Shown here: one piece after another, positions 25,819 to 34,204 of the stretch
Layout of the letters: every line of letters begins with the position of its first letter
Numbering within the stretch: the stretch's first letter is position 1
NCBI GenBank assembly: GCA_905213155.1
Contig: CAJMHI010000002.1
Coordinates: 1-64,000, forward strand
Source: an uncultured Acidaminococcus sp.
GTDB lineage: Bacteria > Bacillota > Negativicutes > Acidaminococcales > Acidaminococcaceae
Direction of reading: 5' to 3'
Length of the DNA: 64,000 nucleotides
Notes under the pieces: model-generated
What the model saw: the letters and a program-made list of their open reading frames with translations, nothing else
Databases searched by the model: none
Told to the model about the DNA's origin: nothing
Translations under genes and position numbers: made by a program

Positions 25819-26687
25819 TGCTCTATGGATTTTTGAAGGGGATCAGTTGGGTTCTCTCCCACCTGCCCTACAAATTCGTAGTGCAGCTGGGGCGGAATTG
25901 TGGTAAACTATATTGGCGTATTGCAAAAAAACAACGCATCCGGGGAGAAGAGACAATCCGGGAACGCATGGGGGTAACACCCCAGCAGGCGCGGGCTATT
26001 ATTTACCGACTGTTTTTAAACCTGGGTATGAGCGCTATGGAAATGTTCTACATGCCGGCGCTAAACCGGGATAATATTCGCGGCCTGGTAAGTTTTGACC
26101 GACCGGATATTTTGTGGGAAGCTTTGGCACAAAAACGTGGCGTAGTCATGCTGGCCTGTCATATGGACAATTGGGAATGGCTGGGGGCAGCGCTGGCGCT
26201 TAACGGGTTTCCCCTTAGCGCTGTGGAAAAACCGCAGCCTAATCCCGTATACAGCGATTTTATGAATGAATTGCGCCGGGGCGTGGGACAGGAAATTTTT
26301 GCCCGTGGCACCAATGAAATCCTGGGATGCGCCAGGGCCATGCGCAAAGGCCGCATGCTGGGCCTGATTGCTGATCAGGATGGCGGGCCTGGCGGGATTT
26401 TCGTCCCGTTTTTCGGAAAAATGGCTTCTACGCCGGAGGGACCGGCTTATTTTGCCAGGAAATTCCAAGCACCTATCGTTCCCATTTTTATTGTACGTAA
26501 GCCCAGGGGATATGGGCATCAAGTTTTTGTTAAAGACCCTATTTATTACGAAGATACCGGTGACCGGAAGAAAGATGATTACCGGGTGACCTTAAAAATG
26601 ACGCAGGAAGTGGAGAAAATCATCCGGCAGTATCCCGATAATTGGATCTGGTTTCAGCATCGTTGGAATACGCCCTGGAAGGGATAA
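25818..26687 (+). CDS. Second lipid A acyltransferase (LpxL/LpxM family)
   Basis: A 289-residue homologue of the enzyme at 13288. The catalytic HX4(D/E) motif is HMDNWE with His115 and Glu120, followed by the blocks LGLIADQDGGPGG and APIVPIFIVRKP. It shares only moderate similarity with the first copy, so it likely has a different chain or position preference. It starts one base inside the kdsC stop (TAATG). The neighbouring lptC begins 15 bases later. Confidence 0.9.
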   Translation: MLYGFLKGISWVLSHLPYKFVVQLGRNCGKLYWRIAKKQRIRGEETIRERMGVTPQQARAIIYRLFLNLGMSAMEMFYMPALNRDNIRGLVSFDRPDILWEALAQKRGVVMLACHMDNWEWLGAALALNGFPLSAVEKPQPNPVYSDFMNELRRGVGQEIFARGTNEILGCARAMRKGRMLGLIADQDGGPGGIFVPFFGKMASTPEGPAYFARKFQAPIVPIFIVRKPRGYGHQVFVKDPIYYEDTGDRKKDDYRVTLKMTQEVEKIIRQYPDNWIWFQHRWNTPWKG

Positions 26688-26702
26688 AGAAAGGACGCCT
26701 TT

Positions 26703-27260
26703 ATGCACGCACAAAAACCACAGAAAAAAGCTATCTTGGTTGCTGCGGCTGCCGTGCTGCTTATGGCCGGCGTCATTGGCTGGCTGCTGAGCAGTAAACC
26801 TACGGATGCGCCTGTGCAGGAAGTCAAAGAAGGAACCATGCAGCAGGTCAATAATTCCACCATCCAGGAAGTAAAGAATGGGAAAAAAGTCTGGGAACTG
26901 ACCGTGGAATCCATGCTTTATGACAGAAAAAAACAAATTGACCATATGAAGGGCATAAAAGGTACGTTTTACCAGGATGATGGCCGGACGATGACGGTAA
27001 CCGCAGATGAAGGAGAAGTCCATGTGGATACCAAAAGTGTGGTGCTGACCAAAAATCCCAAGGGGATCACCAGTGATGATGGAGAAGTTACCGCCGATAA
27101 AATTACCTGGCTGAATGATAAGCAACTCGTGCTGGCAGAGGGCAACGCCCATCTCCGGAAAGGGGACGTAAAAGCCACTGCCTATAAAGCCACGTTTAAT
27201 GTGGCCATGGATCATGCGACCTTGGAAAAAGATGCCTACGTACAGAAGGGAGAATTTTAA
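26703..27260 (+). CDS. lptC: LPS export protein LptC
   Basis: LptC is a single-pass inner-membrane protein whose periplasmic beta-jellyroll passes LPS from LptFG to LptA. The 185-residue sequence has one membrane helix at about residues 11-29 and a beta-rich periplasmic domain with the family pattern WELTVESMLYDRKKQIDHMKGIKG and GEVHVDTKSVVL (short blocks). Sequence conservation in LptC is low, so position directly before lptA and lptB strengthens the call. It overlaps lptA by one base. Confidence 0.85.
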   Translation: MHAQKPQKKAILVAAAAVLLMAGVIGWLLSSKPTDAPVQEVKEGTMQQVNNSTIQEVKNGKKVWELTVESMLYDRKKQIDHMKGIKGTFYQDDGRTMTVTADEGEVHVDTKSVVLTKNPKGITSDDGEVTADKITWLNDKQLVLAEGNAHLRKGDVKATAYKATFNVAMDHATLEKDAYVQKGEF

Positions 27261-28111
27261 TGCTGAAATTCAAAAAAATTGCGATGCTGGGGATCCTGGC
27301 AGGCCTTCTGTCCGTATCCACGGCTTGCTTTGCAGCCAATTCTATTTCTGCGGATAAAGTGGACTATGATTTCCGTACCGGACAAGCGACTGCTACTGGC
27401 AATGTGAAAATTCGCCACGATAAGGGGACGGCTTCTGCGCAGGATGCGGACTATAATACCAAAAGCGGGGAGGGCAAACTGACCGGCAGTGTGGTGGCGG
27501 ATCAAGATGACGCGCATTTGACCAGCAGTGAGCTCATTCTTAAAAAAGAAGGCCACTATTTGTCCGCTGTTGGCAATGCTGTGCTGGTCAAAGCCGATAA
27601 AACTCTGCGCGCGGCCCAGGTCAACTATGACTCGGACAGCCAGTACGCAGAAACCATCGGGGACTGGGCACAGATGACCATGACAGATGGTTCCTCTATT
27701 GATTCTTCCAATATGAATTACAGCGATAAAACAGGTGTTGCCCATGCCAATGGGAATGTGCGGCTGATTAGTCCCCCCCGCAACCTTACCGCAAGAGCGG
27801 ATAATGCAGTGTATAATACCCGGGCTGATGATGGCACCATTCAACTATTTGGGCACGCTACAGCTACCCAAAATGACGACACGGTGAGCGGGGATACCCT
27901 GACCATCAAAGGGGCTGGCGGTAAAATTGCCATGGGAGAAGGCAACGTGAAAATGGTAGTTATCCCTCAGTCACAGCAGAAAACAGCGGGGGGGCCAGTT
28001 GCAGCACCTGCTGCTGCCATCGCCGGACGTTCCGTTATTCCAAAATGGATTTATAAATTCTACAATTGGCCAGGAGAACCCATGACATTGGGTAACATAG
28101 ACCTGGCATAG
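27260..28111 (+). CDS. lptA: LPS transport periplasmic protein LptA (OstA)
   Basis: LptA forms the periplasmic bridge that carries LPS to the outer membrane. The 283-residue protein has a signal peptide ending at about residue 23 (CFAAN) and tandem OstA-type beta-jellyroll strands (SADKVDYDFRTGQATATGNV; VSGDTLTIKGAGGKIAMGEG). It is about 100 residues longer than E. coli LptA (185), with an added C-terminal segment ending in a basic/aromatic patch (IPKWIYKFYNWPGEP). The extra length may give a longer bridge or a docking site. Confidence 0.88.
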   Translation: MLKFKKIAMLGILAGLLSVSTACFAANSISADKVDYDFRTGQATATGNVKIRHDKGTASAQDADYNTKSGEGKLTGSVVADQDDAHLTSSELILKKEGHYLSAVGNAVLVKADKTLRAAQVNYDSDSQYAETIGDWAQMTMTDGSSIDSSNMNYSDKTGVAHANGNVRLISPPRNLTARADNAVYNTRADDGTIQLFGHATATQNDDTVSGDTLTIKGAGGKIAMGEGNVKMVVIPQSQQKTAGGPVAAPAAAIAGRSVIPKWIYKFYNWPGEPMTLGNIDLA

Positions 28112-28123
28112 GGGAGAACAGGA

Positions 28124-28843
28124 TTGAAGATCAAGGCGCGGAATTTGATAAAAGAATATGATGGCCGCCGGGTGGTCAATAATGTAAGCCTGGAAGTGGA
28201 GCAAGGCACCATCGTAGGCCTTTTGGGTCCCAATGGTGCCGGTAAAACTACGACCTTCTATATGATTGTAGGTCTGGAACACCCAGATTCCGGGTATGTT
28301 TTTTTGGATGACCAGGATGTTACTGCACTGCCCATGTATAAGCGGGCGTTAGCGGGGATTGGATACCTTCCCCAGGAAGCGTCGATTTTTCGCAAACTGA
28401 CTGTGGAAGACAATATCATGGCTATCCTGGAACAGGTAGAACCGGATCACGGAAAACGTATCGAAAAGATGAACGCCCTGATTGAAGAATTCCGGATTGA
28501 CCATATCCGCAAAAGTAAAGGGAGCGCACTGTCTGGTGGAGAACGCCGGCGAGTAGAGATTGCCCGAGCACTGGCAACCGATCCTGGCTTTATTTTGTTG
28601 GACGAACCCTTTGCCGGTATTGATCCCCTGGCAGTGGCCGATATACAGGTGATGGTGGCTCATTTGGCAAATCGGGGAATCGGTGTTTTAATTACGGACC
28701 ATAATGTGCGGGAAACCCTGAGCATTGTGAACCGGGCTTATATTTTAAACTCTGGAAAAATTTTAGTAGAAGGGACCAATGCCCAAGTGGCAGAAGATCC
28801 TGTGGCCAGAAAATTTTATCTGGGTGAAAACTTTAGGATGTGA
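28124..28843 (+). CDS. lptB: LPS export ABC ATPase LptB
   Basis: LptB is the cytoplasmic ATPase that powers LPS extraction by LptFG. The 239-residue protein has Walker [10 protein letters not shown] (35-43), the signature [15 protein letters not shown] (about 134-148) and Walker [13 protein letters not shown], all typical of LptB. Translation starts at TTG 28124, preceded by a GGGGAG site; no nearer ATG fits. It overlaps the following permease gene region by the sequence GTGA, though the permease more likely starts at 28852. Confidence 0.94.
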   Translation: MKIKARNLIKEYDGRRVVNNVSLEVEQGTIVGLLGPNGAGKTTTFYMIVGLEHPDSGYVFLDDQDVTALPMYKRALAGIGYLPQEASIFRKLTVEDNIMAILEQVEPDHGKRIEKMNALIEEFRIDHIRKSKGSALSGGERRRVEIARALATDPGFILLDEPFAGIDPLAVADIQVMVAHLANRGIGVLITDHNVRETLSIVNRAYILNSGKILVEGTNAQVAEDPVARKFYLGENFRM

Positions 28844-28851
28844 GGCTGGCT

Positions 28852-29943
28852 ATGAGCATTTTAGATAAATATATTTTGAAACAAATGCTGCAGCCATTTG
28901 CCTTTGGGGTTGCTGCATTTTCCACGATTTTCGTGGCCAGCTCCTTTTTATTCCGGGTAACCCAGTACATTACGGAGTATGGAGCCTCCTATGCTTCTTT
29001 GTTCCGGTTATTTTTGTGCTTAATGCCAGAAGTGATCAACTATACGTTCCCTATGAGTATGCTACTCAGCTCGCTTCTCACCATGGGACAGCTGTCCGGT
29101 AATAGTGAAGTGACTGCTATGCGTAGCGGCGGCCTTTCTTTTCGGAGAATTGCCATGCCTATTCTGGCTGCCGGGTTTATCGTAAGTCTGTTTTCTGTTG
29201 TTTGGGCAGAGAAAGTAGTGCCGCCGGCTAAAGCTGAATACCAACGGATTATTGATCAAGAAATTAAACGGGACACCAAGCCCAAAACCCAGGACCATGT
29301 GGTCTTAAAACAGATCTCCCATGGTAAACTGGTACGGCTCACTTATGCCAGGACCTTTGATGAAAAAAATGGTCTCTTGAAAGATATTACGATTGAGGAT
29401 TGGGATAACGACAAAGTTGTCCGCATCCAGCAAACACCCCAGGCCAAGTGGACGGACGGCACCTGGATTATGGAAGGTGGTACCATTACGGACCTTACAG
29501 GCAAAGACGGTGTGGCACGGCATATGAAGTTTGATAAGCAAGTGCTGCCCATTGCAGAAGATCCTAAAGTCATTACCTTGGACCAGAAGGACCCGGATGA
29601 AATGACCATTGGCGAACTCAAAATGTACATTGGGATTTTGCAGCGGCAGTATCAGCCCACCAGCAAATACCAGATGGAAATGTTCAGCCGCTTCACAGTC
29701 CCTTTAGCCAGCTTTTTCTTTGCTTTGATCGGTGTCCCGCTAGGTGTGCAGAGCCAGCGTAGCGGCACGTCTATGGGGCTGGGATTTTCCGTAGTGATTA
29801 TTTTTATTTACTACTCCATTATGACATTTATGACCGGGTTAGGGCAGGGCGGTGTCATTCCCCCCATCCTGGCCGCTGTGTTCCCAAACCTTTTGTGTGG
29901 GGTGTTTGGGGTCTGGATGATTTATAAAAAGGATAATGTATAG
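28852..29943 (+). CDS. LPS export permease LptF/LptG family
   Basis: A 363-residue LptF/G (YjgP/YjgQ) permease that extracts LPS from the inner membrane with LptB. The opening SILDKYILKQMLQPFAFGVAAFS is the family signature (shown here as 23 residues in two overlapping blocks: SILDKYILKQM and LQPFAFGVAAFS). There are six membrane helices, three before and three after a periplasmic beta domain (about 125-270). I prefer ATG 28852 over an upstream GTG at 28840, because the family starts at MxILDxY. Only one permease gene is present, while E. coli has an adjacent pair. A terminator follows, so this is the operon's last gene. Confidence 0.9.
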   Translation: MSILDKYILKQMLQPFAFGVAAFSTIFVASSFLFRVTQYITEYGASYASLFRLFLCLMPEVINYTFPMSMLLSSLLTMGQLSGNSEVTAMRSGGLSFRRIAMPILAAGFIVSLFSVVWAEKVVPPAKAEYQRIIDQEIKRDTKPKTQDHVVLKQISHGKLVRLTYARTFDEKNGLLKDITIEDWDNDKVVRIQQTPQAKWTDGTWIMEGGTITDLTGKDGVARHMKFDKQVLPIAEDPKVITLDQKDPDEMTIGELKMYIGILQRQYQPTSKYQMEMFSRFTVPLASFFFALIGVPLGVQSQRSGTSMGLGFSVVIIFIYYSIMTFMTGLGQGGVIPPILAAVFPNLLCGVFGVWMIYKKDNV

Positions 29944-29944
29944 G

Positions 29945-29970
29945 GAGCTGCAGCGGCAGCTCTCTTTTTA
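29945..29970 (+). terminator. Terminator closing the lpxB-lpt operon
   Basis: A perfect 7-bp GC-rich stem (GAGCTGC at 29945-29951 with GCAGCTC at 29956-29962), extendable by G-T and G-C pairs, has a 4-base loop and is followed by TCTTTTT. Confidence 0.88.
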
Positions 29971-29982
29971 TAAGGAGGCACT

Positions 29983-30393
29983 ATGTATTTAATTGTTGCG
30001 GTGGATGATACGGGGGGTATGTTGTTTAATGGACGTCGCCAGACTATGGACCGGGCCATGCGGGCTAAAATCTTAGAAAAAATACAGGGCCATCTTCTGT
30101 ATGTTGCTCCCTGTACGGCCCAATTATTTTCCCCGGAAGAGCAAAACCGGCTCCATGTGAGTGAAAATTTTTTGAAGGAAGCGGGAGCAGGAGACTGGGC
30201 CTGGACAGAAAAAGAAGATCCAACACCCTACTTAAATGCTATTGAAAAACTCATCCTGGTGCATTGGAACCGGACGTATCCGGCAGACAGTTGGTTTACC
30301 CTGGATCTGAAAAACCAATGGAAACTTGAGCAGACAGAAGACTTTGCGGGGTCCAGCCATGAAAAAATTACCTGGGAGGTATATGGGAGATGA
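29983..30393 (+). CDS. Uncharacterised 136-residue protein
   Basis: I do not recognise a function. The 136-residue protein starts MYLIVAVDDTGGMLFNGRRQTMDRAMRAKI, loosely like the first strand and loop of a Rossmann-type or dihydrofolate reductase-like fold, but no catalytic motif is clear. It has a short internal helix rich in acidic residues and ends WEVYGR. No signal peptide or membrane segment is seen. It overlaps the following nuclease lipoprotein gene by 4 bases (ATGA), so the two are probably co-translated and may work together. The ribosome site is AAGGAGG. Confidence 0.7.
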   Translation: MYLIVAVDDTGGMLFNGRRQTMDRAMRAKILEKIQGHLLYVAPCTAQLFSPEEQNRLHVSENFLKEAGAGDWAWTEKEDPTPYLNAIEKLILVHWNRTYPADSWFTLDLKNQWKLEQTEDFAGSSHEKITWEVYGR

Positions 30394-31142
30394 AACTAAA
30401 AATAATAGGACGCTTTCTGGCTTCCCTGGTACTTTCTGCCAGTGTGCTTTTCTCCGGCTGCGGGAATTCTGCGGCTGTAAAAGATACGCTCCAGACCGTT
30501 AAAACCAGCTTGCCCGGCGTAGGCGCAGAAACCACTAAACCCAAAGTACAATCCTTTGATCTATCCCATATCCCGGATTTTGCCAACAAGCCTTTTGTTG
30601 TATTACATAATAATGTCCCTGATTTTCCGGATAAGGATAAAACGAAAATCTCCTTTGAGCACTACAGTCCTTTGGACCGCTTGGGACGGTGCGGGGCCGC
30701 CTATGCCAATATAGGGCGGGATTTAATGCCCACCCAGAAGCGAGGCCCTATCGGCAGTATCAAACCCAGTGGCTGGCAGACTAAGAAGTATGATTTTATT
30801 GATGGCAAGTATCTGTATAACCGGTGCCATTTGATCGGTTATCAGTTGACCGCAGAAAATGCCAATCCAAGAAATCTTATCACTGGTACACGCTATCTTA
30901 ACGTGACGGGTATGCTACCTTTTGAAAATATGGTAGCAGACTACATCAAAGAAACCAACGGACATGTTTTGTACCGGGTTACACCGATTTTCCAAGGTGA
31001 CGAATTGGTGGCCCGGGGTGTCCAGATGGAAGGGTATAGTGTGGAAGATAAAGGGGAAGCCATTTCTTTTAATGTGTATGTCTACAACAACCAGCCAGGT
31101 ATCCGGATTGACTATAAGACCGGGCTTAGTAAAAGAGGGTAG
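30390..31142 (+). CDS. DNA/RNA non-specific endonuclease lipoprotein (DNA-entry nuclease type)
   Basis: A 250-residue secreted nuclease anchored by lipid: the signal peptide ends in the lipobox FSGC (Cys24). The beta-beta-alpha metal nuclease core holds LYNRCHLIGYQLTAENANPRNL, in which NRCH replaces the classical DRGH active-site motif and the His is retained, followed by the metal-binding Asn region and NLITGTRYLNVTGMLPFEN. This NRCH form is usual in Firmicute DNA-entry (EndA-like) nucleases. It may degrade extracellular DNA for nutrition or uptake. It overlaps the preceding unknown gene by 4 bases. Confidence 0.85.
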   Translation: MKLKIIGRFLASLVLSASVLFSGCGNSAAVKDTLQTVKTSLPGVGAETTKPKVQSFDLSHIPDFANKPFVVLHNNVPDFPDKDKTKISFEHYSPLDRLGRCGAAYANIGRDLMPTQKRGPIGSIKPSGWQTKKYDFIDGKYLYNRCHLIGYQLTAENANPRNLITGTRYLNVTGMLPFENMVADYIKETNGHVLYRVTPIFQGDELVARGVQMEGYSVEDKGEAISFNVYVYNNQPGIRIDYKTGLSKRG

Positions 31143-31158
31143 AATTTCCTGGAATTGG

Positions 31159-31188
31159 TTGACCCGTATGGATAGTAACGAGTATAAT
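31159..31188 (+). promoter_or_regulatory. Promoter before the aminotransferase/kinase group
   Basis: TTGACC at 31159-31164 and TATAAT at 31183-31188 are 18 bases apart, 80 bases before the aminotransferase ATG. The ribosome site GAGGGGAGG follows. Confidence 0.72.
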
Positions 31189-31267
31189 AAAAAATATCGG
31201 AAGTTTTAGTGCAAACTGATTAATTCTATTCATCCTATCTGGAAATCTTGAGGGGAGGATCCTAATC

Positions 31268-32518
31268 ATGTCCATTAGTTGTGTAGCACCTCACGCCCAG
31301 AGACCGGCATCTGAAGACCGTATTTTCGGCGCCAGCGCTGCTTGTAAGGCACGTATCGCAGAAATTGGTCCCGAAAAAGTTGTCAATGCTACCATTGGCA
31401 GCATTTATGACGATGACGAAAAATTTGTGGTCCTGCCCACGGTCAGCAAAATTTATCGGTCTCTTACAGATCCGGAATATTTTGCGTATGCACCCATTAT
31501 GGGGCTGCCTGATTTTCTGGAACTGGTGCAAAATGCCTGCTTCGGGGAAAGCCGTCCTGAAGGGTATACAGCGGCAGTTGCCACCGCCGGGGGTACTGGT
31601 GCCATCCATCACGCCGTATGGAATTATGCGGAAATGGGAGATACCATTGTAACCAGCGCGTGGTACTGGGGCGCCTACAAACAAATTTGTGAAGATATGG
31701 GACGGCATTTGGCTACCTATCCCATGGTTACGGAAGATGGCAAGTTTAATCTGGACGCTTGCCGGGCTAAAGTGGAAGAAGTCATTGCCCATCAGGATCG
31801 TATCCTCTTGATTATCAATACACCGGCCCATAACCCCACCGGGTTTTCCTTAACGCCGGAAGATGTTCATAATGTCCTGGAAATGCTGAAAAAAGCCATT
31901 GCAGGAACAAATAAAAAAGCTGTGTTGTGCCTGGATGTGGCCTACATTGACTATGCCGGAGACCGGGAAGAAGTGCGGAAAATTTTTAAACAGCTTTCCA
32001 ACCTGCCGGAAAATATGTTTGGCCTGATTGCCTACAGCCTTTCCAAGAGCTTTACCATGTATGGCCAGCGCTGCGGAGCTTTAATCGGCGTCAGCAGTGA
32101 CCAAAAACAGATTGAGGAATTCGTCAACGCCAACAAATACAGCAGCCGTGCCTGCTGGTCCAATTGCAACCGGGGCGCTATGGATACCCTCGACATGATT
32201 TACAGCAATCCAAAACTTTTGGACACCATTCAAAAAGAACGGGCCCACTATTACACAATGATTCAGGAACGGGGCGATATTTTTACGGAAGAAGCCAAGG
32301 CCTGCGGCTTAAACATGGTTCCCTATATCTCCGGGTTCTTCTTGTCCATTCCTGCAAAAGATTCTATGGCTGTCTGCAACAAGCTTCACGACGACAATAT
32401 TTACTGCGTACCTCTGGCAGCGGGTGTACGGGTTGCTGTGTGCGGCGTTCCCAAAAAGAAAATTTATGGCCTGGCAAAGAAAATCAAAGATGCCATGGTG
32501 GCCTGCGGAGAGGAGTAA
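31268..32518 (+). CDS. PLP-dependent aminotransferase, aspartate/aromatic type
   Basis: A 416-residue fold-type I aminotransferase. The PLP lysine is Lys260 in AYSLSKSFTMYGQRCG. Upstream, NTPAHNPTGF and CLDVAYIDY give the conserved Asn/Pro and the Asp/Tyr that contact the cofactor, and the C-terminal AAGVRVAVCGV carries the substrate-carboxylate arginine. The overall pattern is closest to the E. coli AspC/TyrB subgroup (class I alpha), but the amino donor and acceptor cannot be told from sequence. It is in a likely operon with a TGS-kinase and a second, distinct aminotransferase. Confidence 0.85.
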   Translation: MSISCVAPHAQRPASEDRIFGASAACKARIAEIGPEKVVNATIGSIYDDDEKFVVLPTVSKIYRSLTDPEYFAYAPIMGLPDFLELVQNACFGESRPEGYTAAVATAGGTGAIHHAVWNYAEMGDTIVTSAWYWGAYKQICEDMGRHLATYPMVTEDGKFNLDACRAKVEEVIAHQDRILLIINTPAHNPTGFSLTPEDVHNVLEMLKKAIAGTNKKAVLCLDVAYIDYAGDREEVRKIFKQLSNLPENMFGLIAYSLSKSFTMYGQRCGALIGVSSDQKQIEEFVNANKYSSRACWSNCNRGAMDTLDMIYSNPKLLDTIQKERAHYYTMIQERGDIFTEEAKACGLNMVPYISGFFLSIPAKDSMAVCNKLHDDNIYCVPLAAGVRVAVCGVPKKKIYGLAKKIKDAMVACGEE

Positions 32519-32530
32519 GAAATAACGTCC

Positions 32531-34189
32531 ATGAAAATTTATGGACCGGATGGTAAGGAAAAAACCTTTGCAGAAGGGACCTCTCTGCAGGAGGTGGGAA
32601 CCGCTTACCAGTACCGCTACCAAAGCCCCATTGCGGTGGCGGCTTTAAACGGTGCACTTACGCCGCTTCAAGTGATTCCCCAGGATGGGGATCACGTGGA
32701 TTTCTATGAACTGGACAGCGAAATGGGCTACCGGGCGTATATCGCTACCTTCCAGTTCGTTCTGATTGCTGCCATGGCCAAACGACGGCCGGAAATTCGT
32801 CTGGAAGTCATGAATACTTTCGGCAGCGGGATTTATTGCGACATAAAAAATAAGATTTTCTTGAGCAAGTATGACCTGGAAGATGTAAGCGCCTATATGG
32901 AGCAAATGATCCGCAATAAAGAACCTATAGGGCTGGAAAGTATTTGCCAAAGCAAGGCGGCTTCCTACATCAAACCACAGTTTTATCAGGATGAAGCACC
33001 GCTTTTAGCGGTGCTTCCTGAAGATGCAAAAATCTATATCTACTATCTGGAGGGGGAGTCCGCTTATTTTGTAACGCCCCTTTTGCCGGATATAAGCTAT
33101 TTGAAAAAATTTGAACTTGTATGGATGAATACTGGGATCCTGCTTCGCTATGGGGGACGGGAAAACCTGAATACGCTGCGTCCCTATCATGAGCGGAAAA
33201 AATTGGCCAGTGTCTATGGGGAAGCAGAACGTTTGGGACGAGTAATTCATTGCCCCACGGTAGCAGCCCTTAACTGGTACATCAAGCAGGGAAACAGCCG
33301 GGGCATTATCCAGATGTGTGAGGCCTATCACGAAAAACGGATTGCCCAGATTGCCGATGAGATTAAGGCAGATGAAAATAACATCCGGCTGGTGCTGATT
33401 GCCGGGCCGTCTTCTTCTGGCAAAACTACGTTTTCCCAGCGGCTTTCTGTGCAGATGCGGGTAAATGGCCTGCGTCCTATTCCCATTTCCCTGGATAATT
33501 TCTTCAAGGAACGAAAAGATACACCCCTTTTACCAGATGGCAGCTATGATTTTGAATCCATTGACGCACTGGATCTGGAGCTTTTTAATGAGCAGGCAGA
33601 GCAGCTGTTAAAAGGAAACGAGGTAGAACTTCCCTATTATAATTTTAAAACAGGGCATAGGGAGTATCGCGGTCAGAAAGTATCCCTGGGAGAAGAAGGA
33701 GTTCTGGTGGTAGAAGGCATTCACGGCCTGAACGAACGGCTTAGCCAGCGGGTGCGGCGGCGGAATAAAATCAAGATTTATATCAGTGCCTTGACGCCGC
33801 TTTCTTTTGATGACTACAACCGGATTCCTACCACGGATATGCGGCTCCTGAGACGGATGGTGCGGGATTCCCAATTCCGCAGCCATAATGCCTTAGAGAC
33901 CATTCGCGACTGGCCTAAGGTCCGGGAAGGGGAGGAAAAGAACATTTTTCCTTTCAGCGAAGAAGCAGATATCATGTTCAATACCACCCTGATCTATGAG
34001 CTGGCAGTGTTTAAAAAATATACGGTGCCTCTTTTGGAAGAAATTCCTCAAACAGCACCGGAATTTACCTATGCCCGTACTTTTTTGGAAATGCTTAAGA
34101 TTGTAGAGCCGATTGATGACGAAGCCATTCCCAATAATTCCATCATTCGCGAGTTTACCGGGCATTCTATTTTTGGGGATTTACTGTGA
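32531..34189 (+). CDS. TGS-domain nucleoside (uridine) kinase-like protein
   Basis: A 552-residue multi-domain protein. Residues 1-65 form a TGS domain, a small fold best known from threonyl-tRNA synthetase and GTPases. Residues about 70-260 resemble the editing-like second domain of ThrRS. Residues about 285-552 are a uridine kinase/phosphoribulokinase-type P-loop kinase, with Walker A GPSSSGKT (292-299) and the conserved DNFFKER and VVEGIHGLN motifs. This arrangement is widespread in Firmicutes and Thermotogae as a putative nucleoside kinase, but its physiological substrate is not settled. It lies between two aminotransferase genes at short distances. Confidence 0.85.
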   Translation: MKIYGPDGKEKTFAEGTSLQEVGTAYQYRYQSPIAVAALNGALTPLQVIPQDGDHVDFYELDSEMGYRAYIATFQFVLIAAMAKRRPEIRLEVMNTFGSGIYCDIKNKIFLSKYDLEDVSAYMEQMIRNKEPIGLESICQSKAASYIKPQFYQDEAPLLAVLPEDAKIYIYYLEGESAYFVTPLLPDISYLKKFELVWMNTGILLRYGGRENLNTLRPYHERKKLASVYGEAERLGRVIHCPTVAALNWYIKQGNSRGIIQMCEAYHEKRIAQIADEIKADENNIRLVLIAGPSSSGKTTFSQRLSVQMRVNGLRPIPISLDNFFKERKDTPLLPDGSYDFESIDALDLELFNEQAEQLLKGNEVELPYYNFKTGHREYRGQKVSLGEEGVLVVEGIHGLNERLSQRVRRRNKIKIYISALTPLSFDDYNRIPTTDMRLLRRMVRDSQFRSHNALETIRDWPKVREGEEKNIFPFSEEADIMFNTTLIYELAVFKKYTVPLLEEIPQTAPEFTYARTFLEMLKIVEPIDDEAIPNNSIIREFTGHSIFGDLL

Positions 34190-34204
34190 GAAAGGGAGAA
34201 GACA

